Below are positions 8,881 to 18,086 of a stretch of 38,497 nt of DNA, piece by piece; within the stretch, counting starts at the first letter, position 1; each line of letters starts with the position of its first letter. The position numbers were made by a program, and so were the translations under genes. The stretch spans positions 1 to 38,497 of the forward strand of contig CACHDH010000003.1 in NCBI GenBank assembly GCA_902578515.1, in the 5' to 3' direction. This stretch comes from an uncultured marine group I thaumarchaeote (GTDB lineage: Archaea > Thermoproteota > Nitrososphaeria > Nitrososphaerales > Nitrosopumilaceae). Under the pieces are notes generated by a model. That model had not been told where the DNA came from and made no database searches. It saw nothing but the letters and a program-made list of their open reading frames with translations.

Positions 8881-9189
8881 TCCTTAACAATCTTCACTTT
8901 AACATTACAACCCTGAGATTCAAAATACTGTCCTAGAAAATTTACAAACTTCTCATCAGGCTTGTCTCCCTTGGTTTTTCTTATCATATCTGCAAACTTG
9001 TCCTCCATTCCTACGTATAGCTCCTGATCTAGGAACATCCGGAAGAACGTCCAGCCAAACTTTGAAGTTGGGTCTCCAAACTTGAAACCATTTGAAACGT
9101 TACAAAGCGCAGCCATCTTGTTCATGAGCAGCTGGATACTTTTGATATCCTCATCATATTTTGTGGTGCTAATTTCAAAGAAAGCCATG
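8877..9189 (-). CDS. Conserved hypothetical protein; likely true start MAFFEIST
   Basis: ORF 8877..9242 in the track. An internal ATG ([14 protein letters not shown]) gives a start that minimises overlap with the upstream PDCD5-like gene; boundary approximate. Confidence 0.55.
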
Positions 9190-9600
9190 TTACTCTGTAG
9201 ATAATTTTCCCAACTTGTCAGAAAGTGATACAAACTTGCCATCCTTTTCCACGTTGATTTTGGTCTTCATTCTCACATTAAGGCCGACCGCCCTGAATAA
9301 TGCAAGTAGGTTGCCCCCATCCAATGTTTCCTTGATCTCGCCTGACGATATCAGTTCTGATAATTTCAATACTATGATCTGCGTTTCTCTTGGAAATTGG
9401 TACTCTGCGTTTTGCAGAACCTCCATTCCCCGATAGCCCAAACGCTTTACTATAATCTCACGTGGTGATGGTTTCTTGTCTTGCTCTTCCTTTTGTGATT
9501 CGGTAATCTTCTCCTGATGTCGCTGAGATGAAATGTTATTCCGCATCTCAGCCAGACGCTTTGCCTTTAATCTTTCCAGGTCCTTGTCCTCGTCGCTCAT
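9190..9600 (-). CDS. PDCD5-family DNA-binding protein-like
   Basis: DEDKDLERLKAKRLAEMRNNISSQ N-terminus, REIIVKRLGYRGMEVLQNAEYQFPRETQIIVLKLSELISSGEIKETLDGGNLLALFRAV resembles the PDCD5/TFAR19 organisation. Confidence 0.65.
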   Translation of the reverse strand: MSDEDKDLERLKAKRLAEMRNNISSQRHQEKITESQKEEQDKKPSPREIIVKRLGYRGMEVLQNAEYQFPRETQIIVLKLSELISSGEIKETLDGGNLLALFRAVGLNVRMKTKINVEKDGKFVSLSDKLGKLSTE

Positions 9601-11045
9601 CCCTTGATCACTCCTACTGGTACAAGCTTTGCAACTTTAGTGGCAATGCCAAGCTCGTGTGAAACGTTAACCACAGAATCAACATCCTTGTATGCTTGTG
9701 GCGTCTCCTCCACCACACCATCTCGCGTCAAGGACTTTATGAAAATTCCTTTATCGTTAAGTGATTTTTTTACTTCAGATTCTGTAAAGTTTCTCCTTGC
9801 CTTTGAGCGGGACATCATTCTTCCTGCTCCATGTGCTGTCGAACCAAATGTTGTATTCATTGAGTTTTCTTTTCCTAAAAGTATCCAGCTTCCCGTTCCC
9901 ATTGAACCTGGTACCAGAACTGGTTGACCAAGATCGCGGTACTTTGCTGGAACGTCATCCATGTTTGCAGGGAATGCTCTGGTAGCTCCTTTACGATGGA
10001 CAACAACTGGTTTTAACTTGCCATCAATCTTGTGGTTTTCCACCTTTGCTATGTTATGTGCTACGTCATAAACTAGTCTCATATCCAGATCAGATTCTGA
10101 TTGTTTGAAAACCCTTTCAAAGGACTTTCTTGTCCAATGTGTAATCATTTGTCGATTACTCCAGGCAAAATTCAGTGCTGCAAACATTGCTGTCCTGTAT
10201 GATTCTCCCTCCTCCGATTTGTTTGGGACACACGCAAGCTCCCTGTCCGCTAGATGAATATCATATTTCTTTTGAGCCTGCTCTGAAATTCTAAGATAAT
10301 CACTACATATTTGGTGACCAAATCCTCGCGAGCCACAATGAATCAGTATGGTAACACTTCCCTTTTCAATTCCCATTGCAGCAGCTGCCTTCTCGTCATG
10401 AACCTCTGCAACCTTTTGTATTTCTAGGAAATGATTTCCAGAACCAAGGCTACCAAGCTGTGGTGCACCTCGTTTCCTTGCACGGTCAGAAACTTTGTTT
10501 GGGTCGGCATTTGCCATCTGTCCACTCTCCTCACACACGTCTGCGTCGTCCGTTGTACCATATCCGTTATCAATTGCCCAACTTACTCCCTTAACCAAAA
10601 CTTCATCCAGCTGTGACGGGTTTAGTCTGATGGCACCTTTTGATCCAACACCTGAGGGAATAGACTTGAAAAGATCAGTAACAATGTCTTTCAGCTTTGG
10701 CCTAACGTCATTTTCCGTCAAGTTAGTTCTAAGAAGCCTGACGCCACAATTGATATCATAACCAACGCCACCTGGGCTGATCATTCCCTCCTCCGCATCC
10801 ATCGCAGCAACACCGCCAACAGGAAATCCGTATCCTTCATGACCATCTGGTAGAACTATTGAATGCTGTTGAATTCCAGGAAGTGTTGAAACATTCACCG
10901 CCTGCTGGATTGTCCTGTCGGTCATCATTTTTGTAAGCAGTTTCTCATCAGCGTAAATTGTTACGGGTACTTTCATTCCAATGGATGAATCAGGATCTAT
11001 TTGATATCGCATATCACCGATTTTTTTGGGTTTGAAGTTGGACAT
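9597..11045 (-). CDS. rtcB: tRNA-splicing ligase RtcB
   Basis: LPDGHEGYGFPVGGVAAMD, GGVGYDINCGVRLL, GSLGSGNHFLEIQ, HCGSRGFGHQI, HRKGATRAFPA, GSMGTGSWIL, HGAGR motifs; no intein apparent. Confidence 0.96.
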   Translation of the reverse strand: MSNFKPKKIGDMRYQIDPDSSIGMKVPVTIYADEKLLTKMMTDRTIQQAVNVSTLPGIQQHSIVLPDGHEGYGFPVGGVAAMDAEEGMISPGGVGYDINCGVRLLRTNLTENDVRPKLKDIVTDLFKSIPSGVGSKGAIRLNPSQLDEVLVKGVSWAIDNGYGTTDDADVCEESGQMANADPNKVSDRARKRGAPQLGSLGSGNHFLEIQKVAEVHDEKAAAAMGIEKGSVTILIHCGSRGFGHQICSDYLRISEQAQKKYDIHLADRELACVPNKSEEGESYRTAMFAALNFAWSNRQMITHWTRKSFERVFKQSESDLDMRLVYDVAHNIAKVENHKIDGKLKPVVVHRKGATRAFPANMDDVPAKYRDLGQPVLVPGSMGTGSWILLGKENSMNTTFGSTAHGAGRMMSRSKARRNFTESEVKKSLNDKGIFIKSLTRDGVVEETPQAYKDVDSVVNVSHELGIATKVAKLVPVGVIKG

Positions 11046-11116
11046 TTAGATTTGAATTGCTGATTGACAATTTAAATCATAATTAGATTAAAATGAAATG
11101 AGATTGTTGGACAGTT

Positions 11117-11764
11117 ATGAAGACTGCCATAGTTTTAGGGGGTTCAAGGGGAATCGGCAAGGCAATTGCTGACTCGCTGAAATCAATTGACTGTGATGTC
11201 ATTGCCACCTCAAAGAATGATTTGGACACATCAAGCTTGGAAAGTGTTTCAGGCTTTGCTGAAAAACACAAGCAGGCAGACATTCTAGTTCTAAACACAG
11301 GCGGTCCTGAACCCAAAGAATTTTTTTCCATAACAGAGGATGATTGGAATCATTATCATAATCAATTGTTTCTGGGATTTTGTTCTCTCTTACAAAAGAT
11401 CAAGATCAATGACAACGGATACATCTTCCTCATGTCATCCAATGTGATAAAGGAGCCAAATGCAAAACTGATCATCTCAAGCGCTTACCGCTCCGCTTTC
11501 TCCAGTGTCTTTAAAATTTTGAGTAAGGAGTTTGCAAAGAGACAGATTAGTTGCATCAACATAGCACCGGGACCAATCCACACTGACAGAACAAAGGAAC
11601 TAATCGATGACGTTGATGCATTCGCAGAAACCCTCCCAATGAAAAGACTTGGCAAGCCACAGGAGATTGGTGATTTTGTAAAATCAATAGTTGAACATGA
11701 TATCAAGTATCTTTCCGGCGCAGTAATCAATTTTGACGGCGCAAACTCGAATTTTGTTTTCTAG
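11117..11764 (+). CDS. Short-chain dehydrogenase/reductase
   Basis: GGSRGIGKAIADSL dinucleotide motif, LVLNTGG, SAYRSAFSSVFKILSKEF, INIAPGPIHTDRT, FDGANS. Confidence 0.85.
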   Translation: MKTAIVLGGSRGIGKAIADSLKSIDCDVIATSKNDLDTSSLESVSGFAEKHKQADILVLNTGGPEPKEFFSITEDDWNHYHNQLFLGFCSLLQKIKINDNGYIFLMSSNVIKEPNAKLIISSAYRSAFSSVFKILSKEFAKRQISCINIAPGPIHTDRTKELIDDVDAFAETLPMKRLGKPQEIGDFVKSIVEHDIKYLSGAVINFDGANSNFVF

Positions 11765-11804
11765 CAAGACATAGATTTATTTCCAGAACAAGCTAACGGT
11801 AATT

Positions 11805-13166
11805 GTGTCCATTTTACCTATAGATACTGGCCGCTATGGTACGAAGGAGATGCTGGAAATTTTCAGGGAACAAAAGAAGATTGATTATCAGCTAGAGATT
11901 GAAGCTGCAGCCGTACTATCACAAAACGAGATAGGACTGATTCCAGCTTCCGTTGCGAGAGACATAGCAAGAGCAGCCAAATCTGGCAAGATAACAGCCA
12001 AGAGAATCAAACAGCTTGAAGCTAAGAGTGACCATGACACTGCTGCACTAGTAGAAGCACTGGCTGAAAAATGTCAAAAGGCATCAAGACCATGGATTCA
12101 CTACGGTCTAACATCAAACGACTTGGTTGACACAAGTAACTCGATGCAGATGAGGGACGCAATTAAGATCATCCAACCAAAAGTTTCAAAGTTATCATTA
12201 CTACTTTCAAAAAATGCTGTAAAGTACAAGAACGTTCCAGCCGTCGGAAGAACACACGGCCAGCATGCCAGCATCATTTCATTTGGATTAAAATTTGCAA
12301 ACTGGGCTGCGGAAATGTCAACCCATCTTGAGAGATTAGATGAGATAAAGAAACGTGTTCTCATCTGCAAGACGATGGGTGTTGTCGGTACCGGCTCACT
12401 GATGGGAAAGAATGCCATAAAAGTTCAGGACCGCGTAGCCAAGAAGCTTGGACTTTATCCTGCAAGGGTCACCACGCAGATCATTCCAAGGGAGAGATAT
12501 GCCGAATACATATTCCAGTTGTCACTGCTTGGCGCGACCTTGGAAAAGATTGCCATAGAGATTAGAAACCTACAGCGTACAGAGATTGCCGAAGTCTCGG
12601 AACATTTCAAGAAAGGCCAGATGGGAAGCAGCGCGGTACCAACAAAGAGAAACCCAATCAAATCAGAACGGATATCATCCCTATCAAAACTTCTGAGAAG
12701 CCAGATTAACATATCATTTGAGAACATTCCACTCTGGCATGAGAGAGACCTATCAAACTCTGCCAATGAGAGATTCATCCTTCCAATGACATCCATTCTA
12801 CTGGATGAGATGATAGAGACGATGACCAGAATAATTGAAAATCTTCAGGTTAACACAAAGCGCGTACAGGAAAATCTTCACATAACCAGGGGGCAAATCT
12901 TTGCAGAATTTGTTCTGGAAGCCCTGATCAAAAAGGGAGTCCCAAGGTTCGAAGCGTACAGGGATGTGCAACGTGTTGCTTTTGATGCACACAAAAAGGG
13001 AATCGACTACCTTGATGCAATTAAAAATGACAAGTTGATCTCGACCAATCTTTCTGATAGAGAAATAGAATCGATATTTGTCCCAGAGAAACATCTTGGT
13101 GCATCACTTGGAATAATTGATAATGTGTTCAGCCACGTAAAGGCAAACGCTAAGAAGTTTTCCTAG
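11805..13166 (+). CDS. purB: Adenylosuccinate lyase
   Basis: KSDHDTAALVEAL, WIHYGLTSNDLVDTSNS, GRTHGQHASIISFGLKFANWA, GSSAVPTKRNPIKSERISSL lyase signature. Confidence 0.95.
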   Translation: MSILPIDTGRYGTKEMLEIFREQKKIDYQLEIEAAAVLSQNEIGLIPASVARDIARAAKSGKITAKRIKQLEAKSDHDTAALVEALAEKCQKASRPWIHYGLTSNDLVDTSNSMQMRDAIKIIQPKVSKLSLLLSKNAVKYKNVPAVGRTHGQHASIISFGLKFANWAAEMSTHLERLDEIKKRVLICKTMGVVGTGSLMGKNAIKVQDRVAKKLGLYPARVTTQIIPRERYAEYIFQLSLLGATLEKIAIEIRNLQRTEIAEVSEHFKKGQMGSSAVPTKRNPIKSERISSLSKLLRSQINISFENIPLWHERDLSNSANERFILPMTSILLDEMIETMTRIIENLQVNTKRVQENLHITRGQIFAEFVLEALIKKGVPRFEAYRDVQRVAFDAHKKGIDYLDAIKNDKLISTNLSDREIESIFVPEKHLGASLGIIDNVFSHVKANAKKFS

Positions 13167-13905
13167 ATTTTAACAACGACTTGTGTATCTGAGAGCCATA
13201 CTGTAGTGCCTTTTTCTGTTTTTTTGCGGCAACCTCCGGCACACCATAATCCATGGCTAACTCACGAATAGGATGCTTTCTCTGCATGTCATCTAGACCA
13301 TGAATCTTTTCAGAGACTGGAATTGTTTTCGAGTAATCTACAAAACTTGGTGAGAGGAAAGGCTGGACCATCTTCACATCAAACTCTGCAGTAACTTTAT
13401 TGATTGCAATCATCATCTCTCCCTCATTCTTCAATTTCTCATCCATCATTTTTGTAACCTCATCCTCTCCTTTCTCAATTGCCTCACGGTAAGAATTGTA
13501 ACCGCAAAACAGTTCATCAATGCCATTGGCGGTAGCAACTGTCTTCAGACCATTCTTTTGCGCAAGCCCAGCAACATAATGGAACGCAATCGAGTTCTCA
13601 TTCCAAGAGAGGTTGTCTGATTTGATTATTTGGTTGATCTTCTGGCTAACCTCCTTAAACTTTTCAGGATCAATTTCAGAAATGCTGTGTTCCAAGTTGA
13701 GCAGCTGATTTACTTCCTTGGCAAAATTGATGTCATGGGAATCCTGAAATCCAATTGTCAGAAGATGGACACCATATCCCATATCCTTGACGAGCTTTGC
13801 CAATAGGGTGCTATCTACTCCACCCGAAAATGCAACACCTATCTTCTTGTCAGAGATGGTTTCCTTTACCGCGTTCTCCATTTCACTAAGTAATTGCTTA
13901 TTCAT
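13150..13905 (-). CDS. Asparagine-synthase-like / PP-loop ATPase
   Basis: VAFSGGVDSTLLAKLV PP-loop, ATANGIDELFCGYNSYREA; asparagine synthase C-domain-like, no glutaminase domain. Confidence 0.8.
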   Translation of the reverse strand: MNKQLLSEMENAVKETISDKKIGVAFSGGVDSTLLAKLVKDMGYGVHLLTIGFQDSHDINFAKEVNQLLNLEHSISEIDPEKFKEVSQKINQIIKSDNLSWNENSIAFHYVAGLAQKNGLKTVATANGIDELFCGYNSYREAIEKGEDEVTKMMDEKLKNEGEMMIAINKVTAEFDVKMVQPFLSPSFVDYSKTIPVSEKIHGLDDMQRKHPIRELAMDYGVPEVAAKKQKKALQYGSQIHKSLLKSRKTS

Positions 13906-13959
13906 AATTGCAATGAAGTAATCTAGACAATTTATTAATTAACTCTGCCATGTCCCTAC

Positions 13960-14241
13960 ATGGGATTAACAAAACTATCAGATGAGGAGATTCAAACAGC
14001 ACTTCAAGACTTGGAGGGCTGGTCAGTTGTAGATGGCAAGCTCCACAAGGAATTCCAATTTTCAGATTTCAATGAGGCGTTTGGCTTTATGGCCAGAGCA
14101 TCGATGCACATTGAAAAGATGAATCACCATCCAGAATGGTTCAACGTATACAACAAGCTGGTTGTTGATTTAATGACCCATGATGCCTCTGGCATAACTG
14201 AAAACGATACCAAATTGGCAAAGATTCTCAATTCGATTTAG
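13960..14241 (+). CDS. 4a-hydroxytetrahydrobiopterin (pterin-4a-carbinolamine) dehydratase
   Basis: [71 protein letters not shown]. Confidence 0.93.
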   Translation: MGLTKLSDEEIQTALQDLEGWSVVDGKLHKEFQFSDFNEAFGFMARASMHIEKMNHHPEWFNVYNKLVVDLMTHDASGITENDTKLAKILNSI

Positions 14242-14243
14242 AT

Positions 14244-16553
14244 ATGGAACCAAAAATTCAGGAGAAGGTATGGGACCCCAAGATAGAATCTGACATTAGA
14301 AAAAAATGGGAGGACTCGAAACTTTATGAATTTAATTCTGGTGCTGACGGTTATACGATAGATACTCCACCACCATATCCATCTGGCAGACCATGGCACA
14401 TCGGAGCCGCGGCACACTATGCTCAGATAGATATGGTTTCAAGAACAGCTCGCATGAATGGGAAGAATGTTTACTTTCCAATTGGTATCGACCGAAACGG
14501 TTTGCCTGTTGAACTTTACACGGAAAAAAAACATAGCATACGAATGCGGGAGACCGAGCGAGGAAAATTCTTGGACCTCTGCAAGGATGCGCTTGATGAT
14601 CTTGAGGCTGAGATGATTCAGATTATGAAAAATCTTGGGCTCAGCTGTGACTTTGATAACTATTACCGAACGGACTCGGAGGAATATCGAGCTCTAACAC
14701 AATCTACCTTCATTGAATTATGGAAGAATGACTCGATTTACCTAGCAACCAGACCCAACAACTATGACTGGGTGACTGGAACAACAATAGCAGATGCCGA
14801 GATAGTCTACGAGGAGCTCCCAACCAAACTAGTCCACATGAAGTTCAAGGCGGGAGGAAAGGAAGTCATCATTGCTAGTACCAGACCTGAGCTTTTGTGT
14901 GCCTGTAAAACCATAATTGTAAACCCAGATGACGAAAGATATTCTGATTTAGTTGGAAAGAAAGTAACTGTCCCAATATCAAATCAGGAAGTTGAGATTC
15001 AGACTCACCACTCTGCCGAGATGGAGTTTGGTTCCGGTGCTGTGATGGTCTGTAGCTATGGTGACCAGAACGACGTTGCGCTGTTTAGAGAATTAAATTT
15101 GGAGGAGGTTGTCGCAATCGGGCAGGACGGAAGGATGACCGAGGCTGCTGGAGCTTATACAGGCCTCAAACCAAAGCAAGCCCGCACAAAAATAATTGAG
15201 GACCTAGAAAGTGGCGGCTTTGTTGAAAAGATTGAGGAGATTTCCCACCGAACGCCAGTCTCGGAACGAAGCAAGACTCCAATTGAGATCATTCCCATGG
15301 AAGAATATTATTTGAAACAGAAGGAATCTGTAGGAAAGATGAAAGAGCTTGGAGCTCAAATCAAGTTTTACCCAGAGATGCACCAGCAAATTCTAATGAA
15401 CTGGTTGGATTCGATTAAGATAGACTGGCCAATTTCTCGCAGACGATTCTATGGAACAGAGATTCCAATCTGGTATTGTAAGAAATGTTCAGAGCCATAC
15501 TTGCCCGAGCCAGGAAAATATTATCGTCCATGGAGCGAGCCATGTCCGGCAGAGAAGTGTTCCAAGTGTGACTCGACCGAGTTTGTTGGGGAGGAGAGAA
15601 CCTTCGATACCTGGATGGACTCTAGTGTCTCACCATTATTCATTACAAAATTCAAAAAGGATGAGGAGTTTTTCAAAAGAACTTATCCAACCGGAGTAAG
15701 GCCACAGGCAAAGGACATTGTCAGGACTTGGCTGTACTATACTCTTCTGCGATGTGAGAATCTCACCGGCGAGAAGCCATGGTCCGAGGCTTGGGTCATG
15801 GGATATGGTTTGGATGAAAAGGGAATGAAGATGTCAAAAAGCAAAGGAAATGCTCTGGATCCCCTACCAATTATTGAAAAGTTTGGTGCTGATACCTTCC
15901 GATTTTGGAGTGCCAGCGAAGTAAACCATGGTTCTGATTTCCGATGTAGCGAACAAAAAATTGATTCAACGAAAAAATTCCTCACTAAATTATGGAACGT
16001 ATCCAGATTTCTTTCTAGTTTTCCTATAATTGAGTCGGCGGACCTGGCTGACACCGACAAGTGGATCATCTCCGAGCTGGATAAGCTGGTAAAGGACTGC
16101 AAGGTTGGCTTTGACCAATACAACTTCTTCATCCCAGCCACAGCAATTCGAGAGTTCACCTGGAATGTCTTTGCTGCCCAGTATATTGAGATGGCAAAGA
16201 CTCGGGCATATGGAATTGAATTTTCAGATGCCGAGCGGGACGGAGCAATCTATACCTTGCATAAGGTTTTGTCCACCCTGCTGAAGCTTTTGGCTCCAAT
16301 CACCCCATACATTACCGATTTCCTCTGGCAAACCCTCTACTCGGACAAGAGCATCCACACCGAGCAGCAGGCAAAGGAGGAATCAAACGAGGACATGACC
16401 CAGCACACTCAGGCCATCAGCGACTTCAACTCGAAGGTTTGGAATGAAAAAAAGGAGAAGGGGCTGTCTCTCAAGGACTCGATCAAGATTGAGATTCCAA
16501 AAGAGCTTGAGATTTTCAAGAAAGACCTAGTTGCGATGCATCATTTGGAATAA
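14244..16553 (+). CDS. valS: Valyl-tRNA synthetase
   Basis: Class I aaRS: PPYPSGRPWHIGAA (HIGH-like), GIDRNGLPVE, KMSKSKGNALDPL (KMSKS), editing domain ASTRPELL. Confidence 0.92.
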   Translation: MEPKIQEKVWDPKIESDIRKKWEDSKLYEFNSGADGYTIDTPPPYPSGRPWHIGAAAHYAQIDMVSRTARMNGKNVYFPIGIDRNGLPVELYTEKKHSIRMRETERGKFLDLCKDALDDLEAEMIQIMKNLGLSCDFDNYYRTDSEEYRALTQSTFIELWKNDSIYLATRPNNYDWVTGTTIADAEIVYEELPTKLVHMKFKAGGKEVIIASTRPELLCACKTIIVNPDDERYSDLVGKKVTVPISNQEVEIQTHHSAEMEFGSGAVMVCSYGDQNDVALFRELNLEEVVAIGQDGRMTEAAGAYTGLKPKQARTKIIEDLESGGFVEKIEEISHRTPVSERSKTPIEIIPMEEYYLKQKESVGKMKELGAQIKFYPEMHQQILMNWLDSIKIDWPISRRRFYGTEIPIWYCKKCSEPYLPEPGKYYRPWSEPCPAEKCSKCDSTEFVGEERTFDTWMDSSVSPLFITKFKKDEEFFKRTYPTGVRPQAKDIVRTWLYYTLLRCENLTGEKPWSEAWVMGYGLDEKGMKMSKSKGNALDPLPIIEKFGADTFRFWSASEVNHGSDFRCSEQKIDSTKKFLTKLWNVSRFLSSFPIIESADLADTDKWIISELDKLVKDCKVGFDQYNFFIPATAIREFTWNVFAAQYIEMAKTRAYGIEFSDAERDGAIYTLHKVLSTLLKLLAPITPYITDFLWQTLYSDKSIHTEQQAKEESNEDMTQHTQAISDFNSKVWNEKKEKGLSLKDSIKIEIPKELEIFKKDLVAMHHLE

Positions 16554-16555
16554 TC

Positions 16556-16996
16556 ATGAGTAATTTACGCGATAGTGTTGAACGCTGGTTAGTTCAAGAT
16601 GGATATTCAATTACTGAAACTAAAACTGAAGATAATTTCAAAATTATAGTAAAAAATATTGATGCGTTCAGTAATGATTTAGAAATTTTTGAGCCAAAGC
16701 AGCAGGCCGGTGTACTAGTAATTGGTGTAAAGATTCCGCTGAAAGGCAAGCAGATGATGAGATATAATCAATTGAATGAAAAGGAAAAGACAAATTTCGA
16801 GAAAAAAATGACAGATTTTTGTCAATCAATACAGGCGATTAACAAGTTTTTTGATGAAGATGGGATGAAAAAGGTGGGAGTTTACATTGTATTGGATAAA
16901 AAAGAGCAGCTAAACCAACCAAGCTTTATTGCAACACTGCCAAAAATTATAGAAATAAGCGAAAAAACCGCCCAATTTCTCTTCAAGTCATTTTAA
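16556..16996 (+). CDS. Conserved hypothetical (possibly DUF2299-like)
   Basis: 146 aa ORF 2 nt after valS; family assignment tentative. Confidence 0.6.
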   Translation: MSNLRDSVERWLVQDGYSITETKTEDNFKIIVKNIDAFSNDLEIFEPKQQAGVLVIGVKIPLKGKQMMRYNQLNEKEKTNFEKKMTDFCQSIQAINKFFDEDGMKKVGVYIVLDKKEQLNQPSFIATLPKIIEISEKTAQFLFKSF

Positions 16997-17007
16997 TTGA
17001 TGAAAAA

Positions 17008-17145
17008 ATGAAGTTTGAGGGTTTTACCCCTGGCAGTCTTGAGGATATTATGGATAAAAAACGCAAGGAATCGTTTACTTATCATGATCCTCGTAATCCT
17101 AGCTACACGTACAGTTCCGAATATTTTGAAGAAAACAGTGGTTAA
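17008..17145 (+). CDS. Small hypothetical protein (45 aa)
   Basis: Manual translation MKFEGFTPGSLEDIMDKKRKESFTYHDPRNPSYTYSSEYFEENSG*. Confidence 0.45.
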   Translation: MKFEGFTPGSLEDIMDKKRKESFTYHDPRNPSYTYSSEYFEENSG

Positions 17146-17218
17146 GTATTACTTAATTCACTACTACTAATATTAATTCCTGCTTAATACTCATATACGA
17201 TGCAAACTAACCATATTT

Positions 17219-17428
17219 ATGAAAAATAATTGGAAACAAATTTTCGAAGGGGAGTATCTTGACATTTGGCAAACCCCTAAGGGCAAAGATGGAAAGAGTG
17301 ACTTTGTTTTGGCCGTTGGTGGCACACACTTGTTCCTGAATGCTAACACTGTGTTTCCCGAGCTAAAGATTGCTACGGACACAGTAAGTCGTGAAGTGTT
17401 AAAACCAAACGAGGCGTGCTACCAATGA
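17219..17428 (+). CDS. Hypothetical protein, operonic with the next ORF
   Basis: 69 aa ORF overlapping the 17416 start by 13 nt. Confidence 0.55.
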   Translation: MKNNWKQIFEGEYLDIWQTPKGKDGKSDFVLAVGGTHLFLNANTVFPELKIATDTVSREVLKPNEACYQ

Positions 17429-18000
17429 GCAAGGCATTACAAGTCTACGATAAACTTGAAAAAAAGGTAGTGGACATACCAGAGGACGAAGTTGAATCAG
17501 TACAGAATTCGAGGCGAATTTATTTTGCTATTCAAAAGAAGGTCTTCGAGCCAAGCACAGTAGGAACTGTCGCCAACATTTCAGTCCGGAGCTTTATCAC
17601 TGGACTCTTGCGGTATGGAATAACAGAAGTTGAGAGTGGTTTGAAACAAAAACCAGAACTCGATGAGCAATGGCAAAGGATTTGGGAATCCGTAGGACAT
17701 AAGATCGCTGACATAGCAGCAGAAGCAGCAGATGCAGAAGACGACAGGATTGCCATAGCGAAATTCAAAAAACCGTACAAGCAGCTTAGTGACGCAGAAA
17801 AGGAAACTCTGGAAGAGGACTTGGATGATCGATACACACTGGATGCAATAACATATTGTTTCATATGGCAAGCATTAAACACATGGACTCCAAAATTCTG
17901 GAGACTCAATGATGTTGCAGCCAAGATAGCGGAAGTAGAGCGAGTTGAGGTGGAAAAAGAGAAAGCCAAGGCTGAAAAAAGAGTACCCTTAGGAAACTAG
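17416..18000 (+). CDS. Hypothetical protein
   Basis: 194 aa ORF; KALQVYDKLEKKVVDIPEDEVESVQNSRRIYFAIQKK...; no recognised family. Confidence 0.65.
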   Translation: MLPMSKALQVYDKLEKKVVDIPEDEVESVQNSRRIYFAIQKKVFEPSTVGTVANISVRSFITGLLRYGITEVESGLKQKPELDEQWQRIWESVGHKIADIAAEAADAEDDRIAIAKFKKPYKQLSDAEKETLEEDLDDRYTLDAITYCFIWQALNTWTPKFWRLNDVAAKIAEVERVEVEKEKAKAEKRVPLGN

Positions 18001-18086
18001 GGCCTCAATTTTTTCTTTGATATTATATTGAGGCTGTACAGCGATCAAACTTATACATCATAAGCCGATCCAATATTCTTACAGAT

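Noticed and set aside
10376-10761. Cluster of plus-strand ORFs (72, 61 and 88 aa) opposite rtcB
   Set aside because: Antisense of RtcB catalytic region; mutually overlapping frames, no domain signal.
9597-11045. Intein in RtcB
   Set aside because: RtcB motifs are continuous over 482 aa with no inserted sequence.
14244-16553. valS as an unusual or split aaRS
   Set aside because: 769 aa with intact HIGH-like, editing and KMSKS motifs; appears to be an ordinary archaeal ValRS.
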